Part shown: piece after piece, positions 1 through 12,118 of the stretch | Position numbering within the stretch: position 1 is the first letter of the stretch | Layout of the letters: the number at the start of each line of letters is the position of its first letter | NCBI GenBank assembly: GCA_033296885.1 | Contig: MU863956.1 | Location: 62,001-126,000, forward strand | Source: Triangularia verruculosa | Lineage: Eukaryota; Ascomycota; Sordariomycetes; Sordariales; Podosporaceae | Direction of reading: 5' to 3' | DNA: 64,000 nucleotides | Program-made: the position numbers and the translations under genes | The notes under the pieces: model-generated | Told to the model about the DNA's origin: nothing | Databases searched by the model: none | Seen by the model: only the letters and a program-made list of their open reading frames with translations

Positions 1-1139
1 CCAGCGAGAATGTTGTTGAGAAGCCACGGAGACGCGGGTGTGTAGGACACTGCGTCAGGTTCTGGTGGGTATACTTGATCGTACTCGTTGTCCTCACTGT
101 TATCCTTGTGCCTGTCATGTAAGTGTTCATCCATTCTCTGTTGTGGCTGCTTACAGAGGATTGTTACTCACTCATCCGCCAGTCTCTTGGTCGCTGTCCC
201 CAAGATTGCTCAGTCGAAGCTTGATGATGCCGAGCTCATTCTAGATGGCATCACTGTCACCAACACCGAATCCAAGAGGATGACCATGGCCATCAACAGC
301 ACCATCAAGAGTGACGGAAAAGTCCACGCTACCATTGAGCCCTTCCTTGGTGTCATGTACCTCGAGGACCTTCCGGGCCACACTCCTTTCGCCAGCATCA
401 ACTTCCCCGAGACCACCAGCGAGGCTCTTCAGACCGTCAACGTTACCCAGACCCTTGACATTACCGACGTGGATGCTTTGACCACCTTCAACACATGGCT
501 GCTCGCCAATGAGACCCTGAGAGTGACCGTCTACGGTGAGACCGGCATTCACGTCAAGGGTATCTCCAGACGATACCCAGTCACCTTCAAGAAGACCGTG
601 GAGATGCCTGGTCTTCAAATGCTCGCCGGTACTTCCGTCAACAAGACCACCATCAACCTTGATCCTGTCAACAACTTCAACGCCACCACCTGGATTCCCA
701 ACCGCTCCAAGGTTTCTTTCGAACTTGTAAGTCTATTCTCGAGGAAAGGGTTTCATTTCATTGAGCCTCACTAATCTCCGAAACTCAGGGCAATGCCACC
801 TTCCACAACTACCTTCAGGGCCAGGAGGTTGGCACTGTCTTCATTGACAATCTCTTCCTCCGTGCCGGCGAAGTCAACGAATACAAGATGCGTGCCACCA
901 TCGAGCAATCGCCTGTCCTCGAGGCTCTTGGCAAGTCGCCTGCCTGCGACAAGGACAATGGCTGGCTCGATTTCCAGATCCGCGGCAAGACTGTCACCAA
1001 CAACGGCCAGGACCTTCCTTATTTCGCCAATGCCTTGTCTACAGCCAACCAGACCATTCCTATCGATATCGGCGGTACGTTGCAGCGGTCTTTGGGGCTG
1101 ACCATTCCTTGCGGCGGCCTTGGCGGTGGTGACCACTAA
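1..1139 (+). CDS. DUF3712 single-pass membrane protein, 5' truncated
   Basis: The 5' end lies outside the window; about 336 codons are visible. Exons are <3..118, 183..726 and 789..1139. Choosing the acceptor at 181-182 joins two hydrophobic halves into one continuous transmembrane segment (FWWVYLIVLVV... followed by LLVAVPKIAQ). This sits just after a basic KPRRRGC stretch, so the N-terminus is probably cytosolic. The remaining roughly 300 residues read as the fungal DUF3712 beta-rich extracellular domain, with several N-glycosylation sequons (NVT, NET, NKT, NAT). The C-terminus is a Gly-rich tail. The biochemical role of the family is not known to me; members are usually annotated as putative membrane or cell-surface proteins. 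Family assignment is by recognition of the sequence. An alternative acceptor at 157-158 keeps the frame but gives a 40-nt intron and breaks the hydrophobic run. Confidence 0.8.
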
Positions 1140-2203
1140 ATCATGCGATCATGTCGCAAACCACACACCCATTTGGAATTTATCAATTGCTTAATGCCGG
1201 GTCGGATTGGCGGAATTCTGTGTTAATATTTGCTTTTGTTGTTGTCGTTGTTTTTGTTGTTTGAGAGCCGAGATACCACTGTATAGCCTTTTTTGCTGCG
1301 ACGAGATGATGCAATGTGGAAAAAAAAGATACCAATGAGGTTCATGGTCTGAACATGGGGAAAGGGAGGCACAGCTTAGCCGGTGCTATGGGAAGGCGTT
1401 GGGGGTGGGTATGTAAAGTAGGTACTTTTATATGGACTACCTATGTAGACCGCAGTACCTCTTGCTGCAAGTCAGTGAGAGGACTGACTGGCCAATAACG
1501 TGATGCCTTCTCGTTCTTCAGCAGTAGTGTCACTATGTTATCTACGTGAAGTTGAGATGAAAAATCATTTCCAATTCCAATAATTCTTTTGCCGCTTAGG
1601 CCTCAGACCCCGCAGTGAGGATCTGCTCAGAACAACGCATCGGCCGCACTACACAGATTGATCTTCAAAAGACATTGATATTTCGATGTGTAAGCTAGGC
1701 TTTTAGGAAGGCAAAGTTAGGTATGAACTGATACCTGTGTAGCAAGGGCACAGCCCGGAATATGTATGCCCAAGGTCCGGCCTAATTGGCTCCCACAGGC
1801 AGAAAGGCCTCGACAATTACATCTATGACTTCGTATTGACAAGTTACATGCTGCATTCTTACTTTCCGTGCTGTTGAAGCGCCGCATTCAAGTTTATGTC
1901 CGGTCCAGCGGTCTGGCTAAAGTGGATTGACGCCTGGCGCATAGCCCGAGTGTCTGTTTCTTTTCTGTTGCCAGTTGGACGTGACAAACTACAGTTATCA
2001 ATCAAACTGAAAACCCAGACATAATAGTAAGGTAAGCTCGTGGAATGGTAATCACAATTTAAGCCTTGGAATTCTCGACAAGTGAAGAGGTCAACATTTG
2101 TGGTATCAACCATCACACAAGCTCATAATTACACTTCTAAAAACATCCGACAGCTCCGTCTATATACTCTTTTACATCTCATCTTTGCCAGACCCACTCA
2201 TTG
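1140..2203. other. intergenic, no gene seen
   Basis: Both flanking genes end here (DUF3712 gene on +, SAP30BP-like gene on -), so this is a convergent spacer that should hold the two 3' UTRs. It contains T-rich runs near 1225-1265 that would suit 3'-end formation of the left gene. Only short open frames without family resemblance are present. Confidence 0.6.
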
Positions 2204-3140
2204 TCAATACCTCCTCTTCCTCTTCCCTCCACCACCCTCCTCCCCCGACCCCCGACCCTGCTGTTGCTGCCCCGGCAACGCCGTCCTCAAATCCGGCAGC
2301 ACCCCATTCTCACCACCCGTCATACTCCCAGAACTGACAAAATCGACCTTCTCCCCTTTCCCCCTCTCCTTCTCCTTCTTGGTCTTGATCTGGCTCTTCC
2401 ACAGCGCATCCTTGTACGCCCACCCGGGAAACCCTGTGAGCGGATCCCATATCTCTTTGCTGAGCGTCGTGGCGTACTGCTCCGTGCCTTTGTTCTCACC
2501 TACGTCAAACGATGTCCTGATCCCCGAAAAGGTCAGAAGCTGCTCCATCAGCGCTGGATTCCGCAGTCCGTGGGATTGGGCGATGCGCTCGTTGAAGTGG
2601 ATGCCCTTTTCGCGTTTGAGTTTGAGGAAGTTGTCGAATTTGGCGGTGAGGGAGTTGAGTTTTGGGAGGAGGGTGGGGGATAGGGGGGGTGATGGGGGGA
2701 TGGTGGTGTTGGGGTGTGGTGGAAGCGTCAGGTCTTGCAGGAGGGCGCGGTTGGCTGAGTAAGGTGATCGTGGCGGTTGGGTAAGGTCAAGAGGGGCAGT
2801 CATTTCGATGTCTTCTGCTTCTGGGAAGGTGGAGGTGAGAGATTTCGGTGGAAGGGAGGGACCGAGGGCGGGCCCCAAGACGGGGCCTAGAGGTGGTGAT
2901 GGTCCTAATGCTTGAGAGGTGGGTTGTGGAGGCGGTGACGGCTCTTTTGGCAGTGGTGGCGGTTGCTGTTGAGGTGCAACTTTTGTTGGTGAAGCAGACT
3001 TAACCGGTGGCTTTGTGACCTTGAACCAGCTTGTTAGTGAGAAGATGCATAATCTCAAGGTGGTCAAGACTTACTTGAGGCTCAGCTTGAGTTTGAACCT
3101 CGTCATCCTCATCACTGCTTTCGTAAGCTACCAGACCCAT
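2204..3140 (-). CDS. HCNGP/SAP30BP-like nuclear protein
   Basis: Exon 1 (3140..3075) encodes the family-typical start MGLVAYESSDEDDE. Exon 2 (3019..2204) follows a 55-nt phase-0 intron. The 293-residue product has a Pro-rich low-complexity middle (residues about 25-120) and a conserved domain at about 165-250, containing KGIHFNERIAQ, LRNPALMEQLL and WDPLTGFPGWAYKDALWKSQ. A basic GGGGKRKRRY tail could act as a nuclear localisation signal. HCNGP/SAP30BP proteins are nuclear and linked to transcriptional co-regulation and, in animals, to splicing of short introns; the role here is inferred from family only. The gene is head-to-head with pre4, the two start codons being 440 bp apart. Confidence 0.85.
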
Positions 3141-3580
3141 TTTAAAAGTTATATGGACTCAGGATCCTCATAAAAATAGAAGATGCCGCGTCGGAGGTGA
3201 TAAGAGTTCGGCTCAAATTTGATGCTCTTGTTGTATGTTCGAGATGAAGGGTATCACGTGCAGCCTTGCCAATGAAGTCGAGCTGAGCCAGCCTAGCGCC
3301 TCAGGCAGACATCACCCACCCACCCACTCAACTCTTGGCTTGGCAGCGCAGTCCCGCACTGACCAACAGCGCCGGGAAGGCAGCACTTGGACGCGAAGCT
3401 ACAGGGAGCTCCAGCCCCAATTCAACATCATCGAATAGCTTCCAGTTGCCAACCCACCCGACGTAATCACTAACGACGACGACATAGACACTGACCGCCT
3501 TCGATAAACGAGAACAGACTTGAATCCAAAGCCGTCGTCCGAATCATTGCATTTATTCCCCTCCAGCACTCACTACAGCC
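3141..3580. promoter_or_regulatory. shared divergent promoter region, SAP30BP-like gene / pre4
   Basis: This 440-bp spacer separates two divergent start codons, so it must carry both promoters and 5' UTRs. It is CA/CCAC-rich near 3310-3330 and 3450-3465. No exact copy of the yeast proteasome element GGTGGCAAA was seen in it. Confidence 0.5.
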
Positions 3581-4537
3581 ATGGATCACCGCCCGCAAGC
3601 TTGGGGTCGTGTATGTCCCCCTCATACCTGCCACAGCCCACCATGGCACCAACTGACTTCGAGTGCCCCCATAGCCCAGAGATGATGTCTACGGTGCCTA
3701 CGATGGCTCATATCTCAACAACAGCGGCCCTAGAACCGTCACACAATCACCCGTGGTGACCGGTACCTCGGTCATTGCCATCAAGTACAAGGACGGCGTC
3801 GTCATGGCAGCCGATAACTTAGGTGTGACCCCCTTTCCTCTTTCTCCCCTCGCCCACTCGACATAACTCCCAACTAACCCTGCCGCTTTTCAGCCTCCTA
3901 CGGCTCCTTAGCTCGCTTCACCGACGTCAAGCGGCTCCGCACCTTCCTCGACACATCCGTCATCGGCTTCGGCGGCGACGTCTCCGACATGCAATTCCTC
4001 GACCGCCACCTCAAGGAGCTAGCCACCGACGAGTCCTACGAGGCTGAACCAACCGTAGACGAAGACGACGAGGAGTCCTCGTCCAAACCCGGCCACCTCA
4101 ACGCGGGCAACCTCTTCAAATACCTCCAAAAGCTCATGTACCAGCGCCGCAACTCGTTTGACCCCCTCTGGAACCAGCTTCTCGTCGCCGGATTTGACTC
4201 CGACTCCAAGCCCTTCCTCGCTTCGGTTGACCTGAGGGGGACTTCCTTCACGTCTCCTTCGCTCGCCACTGGATTTGGCGCCGCGTTGGCGCAACCCATC
4301 ATGCGCAAGTACGCCGCCACAGAGGAGGACGCTGCCAATCTTACGCGGGAACAGGCGGTGGAGGTGGTCAAGGAGTGCATGAAGGTCCTTTACTACCGTG
4401 ATGCTCGGTCGCTGGATCGGTATTCCATTGCGGTGGTCAGCAAGGATGGGATTGAGCTCAAGGAGGACGAGCAGCTTGAGAGGCAGAGTTGGGCGTTCGC
4501 CGAGCGGATTAAGGGGTATGGAACTCAGACAGTTTAA
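3581..4537 (+). CDS. pre4: 20S proteasome subunit beta-7 (PSMB4/Pre4 type)
   Basis: Exons are 3581..3610, 3675..3822 and 3894..4537, giving 273 residues. The N-terminus (MDHRPQAWGR, then DDVYGAYDG) and the processed-region signature TGTSVIAIKYKDGVVMAADN identify the beta-7 (Pre4) subunit. Further beta-subunit motifs follow, including GSLARFTDVKRL, SVIGFGGDVSDMQ and YRDARSLDRYSI. Beta-7 is one of the non-catalytic ring subunits: it forms part of the beta rings and supports half-proteasome dimerisation through its C-terminal tail. An acidic insert (DEDDEESSSK) lies at about residues 118-127, a usual feature of filamentous-fungal versions. Length matches the family. The 19S ATPase gene rpt4 lies about 6 kb to the right. 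Confidence 0.93.
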
Positions 4538-5020
4538 GTTTGGGTAAGGTATGTAGACAGGGAGCGGATCGGACTGCTTGCTGCCCGAGCAGGACTGGAG
4601 AAATGGACGGGGAAATTAGCAGCTTTGTTAGCATTGGCAAGCGAGGCATGTATGAATGATGAAAGTGCTGTCCATGATGATAATGGACCATGTATCACGT
4701 AAATCTTCATCACGGTGTTTGGTCTTGGTGTCCATTCTTGTTATTTCAACACGCTTGCCTAGATATGTATATCCCTATCTTGAAATCCCTCACAAAATTC
4801 GACATGGGGAAAATGACACAAAAACACGCTCTTTACCACGCCATAACATCTGAGACACAAAAATGTGTGATATCGGTGCACAACCCACACCCTATCGATA
4901 TCCTTTTGGTTTCCTATCCGTTTTTCCCCTTCCCAGCCAACACCATTTGGGTTTAGGAATAGACAGACAGGATTATCCGTAGTAGTACACACGACCCTAG
5001 CTCCGGCCACTGCCAATTCT
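4538..5020. other. convergent spacer pre4 / gfa1
   Basis: This 483-bp region lies between the stop codons of pre4 (+) and gfa1 (-). It should contain both 3' UTRs. No additional coding signal was seen. Confidence 0.6.
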
Positions 5021-7532
5021 CTACTCGACAGTAACCGACTTGGCCAGGTTACGGGGGAAGTCCACGTTGAGACCCTCGAGAACAGCGAGCCAATAGGCGA
5101 TAAGCTGCAATGGAATGACGTTGAGGATACCCTGAAGAACATCGACGGTCTTGGGGATCTCGATCTTTTCGGCCTGGTTCTCGCTGAACTCCTCATCGCC
5201 CTCGTTGCAAATAACGATCGGCTTGCCACCACGAGCAGTCACTGAGAATTAAATGTTAGCATGAGAAGCATCGACAAGTGATAGGCGGGGAATGACAAAC
5301 CTTGCTGGTAGGCGTTCAAGCTCTTCTTGAAGAGATCATCGCGGGTGAGGATCATGATAATGGGGAGGTTCTCATCCACGAGGGCGAGCACACCGTGCTT
5401 GAGCTCGCCGCTCATGACAGCCTCGCAGTGCAAGTAGCTGATTTCTTTGATCTTCAGGGCACCCTCCAGCGCTGTGCTGTACTGGCTGCCACGACCCAGG
5501 AGGAGCAAACTCTTCTGGTTCCTGAAGGTGCTCTCGCAGAGAGCCTTGATCTTCTGATCTTGAGTGAGGACGGACTTGATCTGGTCACTGATCTTAGAGA
5601 GACCATCCATAATCTCTTCTCTTCTCTTTTGCTTGGAAGCACGGTCCTCGCCCACTGAGAGGGCGAACATGATCATGGCGATAAACTGAGAGGTGTAGGC
5701 CTTGGTCGAAGCAACACCGATTTCGGGGCCAGCGTTGACGTGCACACCGCAGTGAGTGAGCAGAGAAATGCTGGAACCGACAACGTTGACGATACCGACA
5801 GTAAGGGCGCCACGGTCAAGGCAGTACCGGAGAGCCATCAACGAGTCGGCTGTCTCACCAGACTGAGACACAAAAACGCAGGTGTCATCTCTGAAGACTG
5901 GCGCCTGGCGATCCAAAAAGTCAGAGGCAAGCTCAACCGCGATGGGGATCTCGGTGAGCTCCTCAAAGACACCCCTGACGGCCATGCAGCTGTGGAAGGA
6001 AGTGCCGCAGGCAATGAAAATAATGCGACGAGACCGACGAATGGTGCCGATATAACTTCTCAGACCACCGAGTGTTACAGTCTGGTTGGCGATGTCGAGA
6101 CGACCACGCATGGTGTTGACAACCGACTCGGGCTGCTCGAAAATTTCCTTTTGCATGAAATGGTCGAACTTGCCCTTCATGATTTCCTGGAGCTCGAGCT
6201 CAAGGGTCTGGATGGTACGGACATTGCTGCTTCCATCGGCCTTCTTGAGGCGGTGGATGTGGAGAGAGCCCTCGTGGATGTGGGCGATGTCATCGTCCTC
6301 GAGGTACATCACCTTCTTGGTGTGCTCAACAATGGCCGATGGATCGGACGACAGGAAGAACTCGGTGGGCATTGGGAGGCCATCATCAGTCATGAAGGCG
6401 CGGGATTGCGATCTGTGAAGGAGCGACTTGTCGGGGGCTCCAAGCAGACCATTAGGTGAAAGGAGGCCGCCACCTCCTGAAGACTTCTTGAGCGCAACAT
6501 TCTGGGACGCGGCTTCGGCGGAAAGCGGGCTGCTGTCATCGGAGTACTCGACGTCGACGAAGTCAACCTTCATGCGCTTCTGGGTCTTTACACCAACAAC
6601 CAAGGGAGAACCCTTGCGAGCGGCAATCACCTCATGGGGATAGTGCACGCTCTTGATGAGCAAGCCATAGGCGCCCTCAAGCTCGCTAATAACGGCCTTG
6701 GCGAGATCGGTGAACCCAATACCCCTATTCTGGTCGTAGAGATACTTTGCGAGCTTCGCAATGCATTCTGTGTCGGTTTCGGTCTCAAATCGGAAACCCT
6801 TGCTCTCGAGGAGGGTCTTGAGCTCCTTGTAGTTGGTGATGATACCGTTGTGGACGATGGAGAACTCCCATGTGGGGTCGGACCTGAAAACAAACAAAGC
6901 ATTAGCTCAGGGGCGGCCTATCCAGGGATAGCGCTCCACACGTACCTGTGAGGGTGGCAGTTGAGGCGGGACGGGGGACCGTGGGTGGCCCAACGAGTGT
7001 GTGCGATACCGACGTGGGAATCGAAGACCCTGGTGAGATCAGGCTCGGACTCGTCAACGAGCTGCCTCAACTTGGCAACCTTGCCTACTTCCTTGAAAGC
7101 AAGGACTTCCTTCTTCTTGTCGCCATCGACTGCGAAACCGGCGGAATCGTATCCTCTGTACTCGAGACGTGAGAGTCCTACATTGGCGCAACAAAGTCCA
7201 CGTCAGCCACAGCCCACTTTCTGATAGATCCGTTGAATGTTGTTGTGCCTCGTTCCTGTTTCGGGGTAAAACGCCCAGGTGGGGGGAGGCGGCGGCGTCG
7301 TATTCCCGCCCAACCAAGCAACTGTTGCAAAGCCGTGGCTTGAGAGACACATACCGTTGATGAGTGTGTCAATGACGAACTTTCTGTCCTTTTCCACCAA
7401 ATAATTCACGTAACCGAAAATGCCACTGCGAGTCCAGTGTCAGAAGAAGCTTTCTTGAGATGCGAGAGGCGCCGCCGAGGGTGTGAGTAGGGTAGGGGCG
7501 GGGTTGGCTCAGGAGGGGCCTACGTACCACAT
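5021..7532 (-). CDS. gfa1: glutamine:fructose-6-phosphate aminotransferase (isomerising)
   Basis: Five exons: 7532..7528, 7425..7355, 7177..6946, 6883..5301 and 5241..5021, giving 703 residues. The enzyme makes glucosamine-6-phosphate from fructose-6-phosphate and glutamine, the committed step to UDP-GlcNAc and chitin. The N-terminus reads MCGIFGYVNYL, so Cys2 becomes the catalytic cysteine of the class-II glutamine amidotransferase domain. Other motifs of that domain are visible (RGYDSAG, HTRWATHG, HNGIITNY). Two SIS sugar-isomerase domains follow, with SQSGETADSL, ASTKAYTSQF, GRGSQYSTALEGALK and the terminal RNLAKSVTVE. The first exon contributes only ATGTG (5 nt of coding sequence). Introns are 102, 177, 62 and 59 nt. 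The fungal insert between the two halves (SSPLSAEAASQ...) is present. Confidence in family and splicing is high. Confidence 0.96.
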
Positions 7533-10500
7533 TGTCACCGACTGCCAGCAAAACGAGAGAATTGAAAGTAAAAACCGGAAATAGCGAGGATGAGAATGCG
7601 CGAGACGAGTGGGTGGGTATCACGGGAGGGTGGTTTCACGAGCCGCCAAAGCTAAACGCTAGAACAAGTGAGAGGTGAGTGATGATGGGAAGGAGAATGG
7701 AGTCAGGAAGGCGACCTGTATCTGCAGCCTCTGGGGAGCTTGACTTTATGGCTGACTTCTGGGACCAAACTGGCGCGAGGAATGCTGCAGGGTGTTGAAG
7801 TGGGGCAGCTAAGCGGCCGGAGTCGACTGGGAACAGGGGTCGTGTTGGGCGCAGCATTTCCCATTGACCACCGTCGTCACTGCCCACCTCGTTCGACCGT
7901 AGCCCCGTCGTGTTCACCTATTTGCTTTCTTTGGAATAATGGAATACCACCTGGGAAGCGCAGTTACCTGGCCCTTTCTTTGCCCTTCGCTTTATCCAAT
8001 TCGCCCGCCGTGAAATCCCGATCGACACGCTGCAGAAAGAGGCATTATATGTTGCACTTGGAGGTTTCTTGTTCGCTGACAGCGCCGCTGCCAACAGGGG
8101 ATCCAAGAGCTCTCAGCGAAAGGAGGCGTCTCGGTGGTACTCTCTGACCACGGCCTTGTTCCCCCGCCCCCCTCTTCTCCTCCAACTGCTCCTTGCCGTC
8201 TGTATCAGATCGGCTTCGGATCATTCTGCGCTTTTGTTTGCAACCTACGTACGTTCCGGATGTCTCACGGGTGCTTCAACCTTCACAGGGCAATGTTGAG
8301 CCAAAAGCAACGACATCATTCCAATGCAACTGTTCTCCGAGACGGTCTCAGAGTTGGGTAAGTAGGAAAGCAACAAGCTTCCCATTGGAGAAGACGAGGA
8401 ACCGCCAGCGGGCTGCATGCTCTTGTCGGCTCCTCGCTCCTCTCCAAATCCGATCACCACGGCACCGCTCGCTAGTCAGCTTGCCCGCCCGGCGGTCCGC
8501 CAGCTACGCATCCTGCCTGGTACGGAATAGCATGTGCGCTGTTTGTTGCTGATTACCGTCAAAAGGGAGACGGTTGTTTAACGCCCTTTTGTGAGTCGGC
8601 TGTGGACTCTTCGTCTTGTCTCGGCAGCGAACCTTCTCAACTGTTGTCTACATACTCGCTTTATTCGGCGCCAAGAACGCTGCACCCTGAACTTGTCGCC
8701 TCACCGCCACCTGATCCTGTCATCAACGGCTCCGAGCCCCTCAAATTGAGCAACGATGTGTCAATATAGTTCCGACAGAAGACATTCCGACCCTCTGCCC
8801 AGCAAATACACGTATCGTCTTTTCTTCGTCCACTCGGATCGGTACAGATATGCTTCCAATCTCCAGGGTACCTCGATGGCAACGGGTGGATCATCTGTCG
8901 TATCGCGGTGGGCCAAGCTGTTGTTTCCCAGTGGACGAGTGGATAACCTCACGCTCCCAAGCAGTAGAAGAAAACACAACCTATCTCGTGGACCTCGAGG
9001 TGTTCCAATTCTCTAGCTGCATCTTTGTGTACAAGGGACTGGGTGCTGTCACACCAACCCCTCGTTCAACTGCCCTATCAGTGTACCTGCGAACATGACG
9101 TCTCTTGTTCCCAGGATCTCCGCCAATTGCCCACCCATGGATACGGCATCCCGATACGCTAGGCCAGGAACCGCCTAGAAGCATCAGAGATGGTGCTGAT
9201 GCAACCCTTCCAACCAAGAAGTTTTCCAAGAGATCGCCTCCCAGGTCCGGCCTGATTGCCGGGAATGACAAGCAATCATGAGTAAAAACAAGCAGAATAT
9301 AGTCCAGAAGAAAGGGGCAAACAGGTGAGTTGAACCATCACGTAGCCCACTTTTTGAGGCTGTGAACTCCCACCCACCCGAGTTATTGGAGAAAGGAACA
9401 AAGGGAGGGACAGGCGGCGGGCCCCCCTGGGCCTTGGAGTTCTATTCTTAGCAATACCTAATCTTGCTGGGCCCCTGTCGCGGGGCTTAAACCTTTCAAC
9501 TGCCGGACACGATGATCTCGTCCGCTGTGGTATCGTATCAACAACAGCTTGGTGGGGTGGAGGAGAGAGGGAGAGAACCGAAAACCAGTGACAAAAGTGT
9601 TACCTTGCAATAAGGCCAACACGAGAGAAGATAATGCCCCTTTTCGAATGGTCAAGTATTCATTCTGTAATATTCGCCACAAGATTGACGAGAACTGTAG
9701 CTTTTTGTTGTCAATTGATGACAAGCAGTCGGATGCCTCCTGTCGTTGTTTCGGCTCGGGCACGGGGCTCGGAATTCCTTCTGTGGAAGAAGACTCCGAA
9801 TATACGGTTTCACAGGCAACAGAACCCCTCTAGACATACCTATGTGTAAACATAATGGATTCACGCTGTCGATAAGAAAATATGTCTCACATACCTACCG
9901 ATGAAGTCTACTTTTTGATGCTCCACGTTTCATGTTTTGAAGGCATTAAGATCCATGCAACCACTGCCAGCTCTGTCATCATTGTCAATGACCAAGGGCT
10001 CCTCACAACCACTGGCTCATCGGCTCTTTCAACTGTCCTAAACTTCGGCCGCCTAGGCTGTCAAGATGCTTTGTCTTGATTCCTTCTCACCATGCAGATG
10101 CATGTCAACAAAGCACCCCTTTCTAGGAAATAAAAAATGCGAGCAAGAGTTTATGAAAGCGAACCAATCCGCAAAACTACCCTGGGAGGAAGCCAATAGA
10201 TGTCATTCCTTCAGCCTTTTCAGCCTTGCGAACCCGGATTTAGCATGTTCTTTGACAAATTGGCCTGCAGCTTTTGCCAACGCGTTGCGGTGCCCCCTAT
10301 TGTTGGTCTCGACGGTGTCATCCTTCATGGTTTACCCCCAGCCAAGGGTTATGCTGTTGCAAAGCCCCATCGCATCGCAGCCATCAAGACTTCCAATAGG
10401 TTAGGAGTCCACTGAGTCCACGGAAGGGTTCAGTACGAGCCCTAACTGGGTAGGACAGAAGTACTTCCTGCCGGATTCAACAGGAGCAAGAACACAAGAT

Positions 10501-10743
10501 CTACACCCAGTCATAGATCGCTGTATCTGTCGGTTTCCTTATCATAACATGTTTAGAAACACTCGTCCTCTACGTGATACGTAGCCATCACAATATTTCC
10601 GCTATCCGTATTGGTACAGTAATACAGTTTCGGTTTGTTCAAGTACACTTGGCTGATATTCATGCAATCAGCCCGCGTCTTCCCGTAATTGATTCATCAT
10701 TATCTACCCCCTTCCTCTTTCCCATTACCGCCACAGCTCCTCT
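7533..10743. other. long gene-free region upstream of gfa1
   Basis: This 3.2-kb stretch separates gfa1 (its 5' side) from the 3' end of rpt4. Several short open frames exist on both strands, but none has a recognisable domain, consistent exon joins or coding-like composition. It can hold the gfa1 promoter and leader; an unannotated non-coding transcript cannot be excluded. No tRNA or rRNA was recognised. Confidence 0.5.
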
Positions 10744-12118
10744 TTACAACTTCTGGTATTCAAGCTTGCCCTCAAGCTTCTTCGACTCGGCCACCTTCCG
10801 CACTGCCTTGTTGAAGTCATCCTGATTGATTGCATCCCTGTCTGCCTTGATGGCAAAGAGGCCACTAAAAAGGAGAAGGTTAGCATACTTGTATCACAGT
10901 GTTCCATCTCCAGTGCAAAACTTACGCCTCGGTAACCACGTTTCGCAAATCAGCACCATTCAGCCCATCGCTCATCTTCACCACGCTCTCAAAATCAATC
11001 TCGCCATCCTTGGCCACACCGGCCGCGTGGATCTTCAAAATCTCCAGCCGACCAACCTCGTTGGGAAGAGGAATCTCGATCTTGCGGTCCAGACGACCGG
11101 CACGAAGCAGGGCGGGGTCAAGTGTGTCGGGTCGGTTCGTCGCCATGATGACCTTGGTCTTGCCGAGGTAGTCGAAACCATCAAGCTGGTTGAGCAGCTC
11201 CATCAGCGTTCGCTGAATTTCACGATCAGCACTAGTTCCTTCACTAAAACGGCGGCCGCCGATGGCGTCGATTTCATCCATGAAGATGATGCATGGCTCA
11301 TGCTCTTTTGCGTAACCAAACATTTCGCGGATCAACCTGGCAGACTCGCCAATGTACTTGTCCACGATGGCTGATGCAACAACTGTGAAGATGAACTGCG
11401 TCAGTGTCTTGTCTGTCGGAGAATCAGCGAAGAATGCACCCACCTTTGAGGAAGTTTGTCTCCAAACTGCTGGCAACTGCTCTGGCAAGTAGGGTTTTGC
11501 CGGTACCTGGTGGGCCGTAGAGCAATACACCCTTGGGTGGCTTGATGCCTACTCGCAGGAACAGCTCCGGATTCTTCAGCGGAAGTTCAATGACCTCTCT
11601 GAGCTCGCGAATTTGATCGTTGAGGCCACCGATACCGCCGAAGCTGATCTGGCCTGGATCTTCCAAAGACATGTTATAGACGAGAGGGTCGACTTCACGG
11701 GGAAGCATGCGCATGATGGTGAGAGTCGTCATATCGAGCGCCACACGAGTTCCTTGCTTGAGCTTTGCCTTGTCGACCTTGGAGCGACACCCGACCACAT
11801 AGCGAGGACCTGATGAGGCCTTCACGATGACTGCAAGCGAATAAAGTGTTAGCTTTGGCATCATAGTAGATTGACCTGCACCAGAGCGCAAAGGCTATGG
11901 AAGGACGTACACCTCTCCTCGTCCAGCTGCTTGAGGACCTCGCCAATAATCTGGCCCACACTTTGTAACGCCTTGATGTTGTCCTCTGTGTTATCGTATT
12001 CCTTCTGCAAGCCCTTGATCTCCAGCCGGAGGTTCTTAAGTTTGGTTTCCCAGTCCCGCGACTCGATCAGCTTCTGCTTGAAAGAAGCGAGGGCATGCTC
12101 GCGCTCGGCGTCGGCCAT
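10744..12118 (-). CDS. rpt4: 26S proteasome regulatory ATPase Rpt4 (PSMC6)
   Basis: Exons are 12118..11911, 11830..11444, 11382..10926 and 10864..10744, for 390 residues. The product is an AAA ATPase of the 19S base ring, which unfolds substrates and opens the 20S gate. An N-terminal coiled coil (LKNLRLEIKGLQKEYDN) and OB-fold region come first. Then follow Walker A GPPGTGKT, Walker B IIFMDEIDAIGG, the second region of homology ATNRPDTLDPALLRAGRLDR and the C-terminal helical domain ending EYQKL. The stretch LTIMRMLPREVDPLVYNMS and the SRH context match Rpt4 rather than the other five Rpt paralogues. The first intron needs the GTACGT donor at 11910 (exon ending AGG T) to keep the frame. All splice phases agree. 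Confidence 0.95.

Noticed and set aside
119..158. Acceptor at 157-158 for the first DUF3712 intron
   Set aside because: It gives a 40-nt intron and inserts polar residues into the transmembrane helix; the acceptor at 181-182 gives a 64-nt intron and a continuous helix.
2082..2762. 226-codon plus-strand open frame
   Set aside because: It is antisense to the Pro-rich part of the SAP30BP-like gene and its composition reflects that strand.
5740..6459. 239-codon plus-strand open frame
   Set aside because: Antisense to gfa1 exon 4; the gfa1 reading is supported by strong family motifs.
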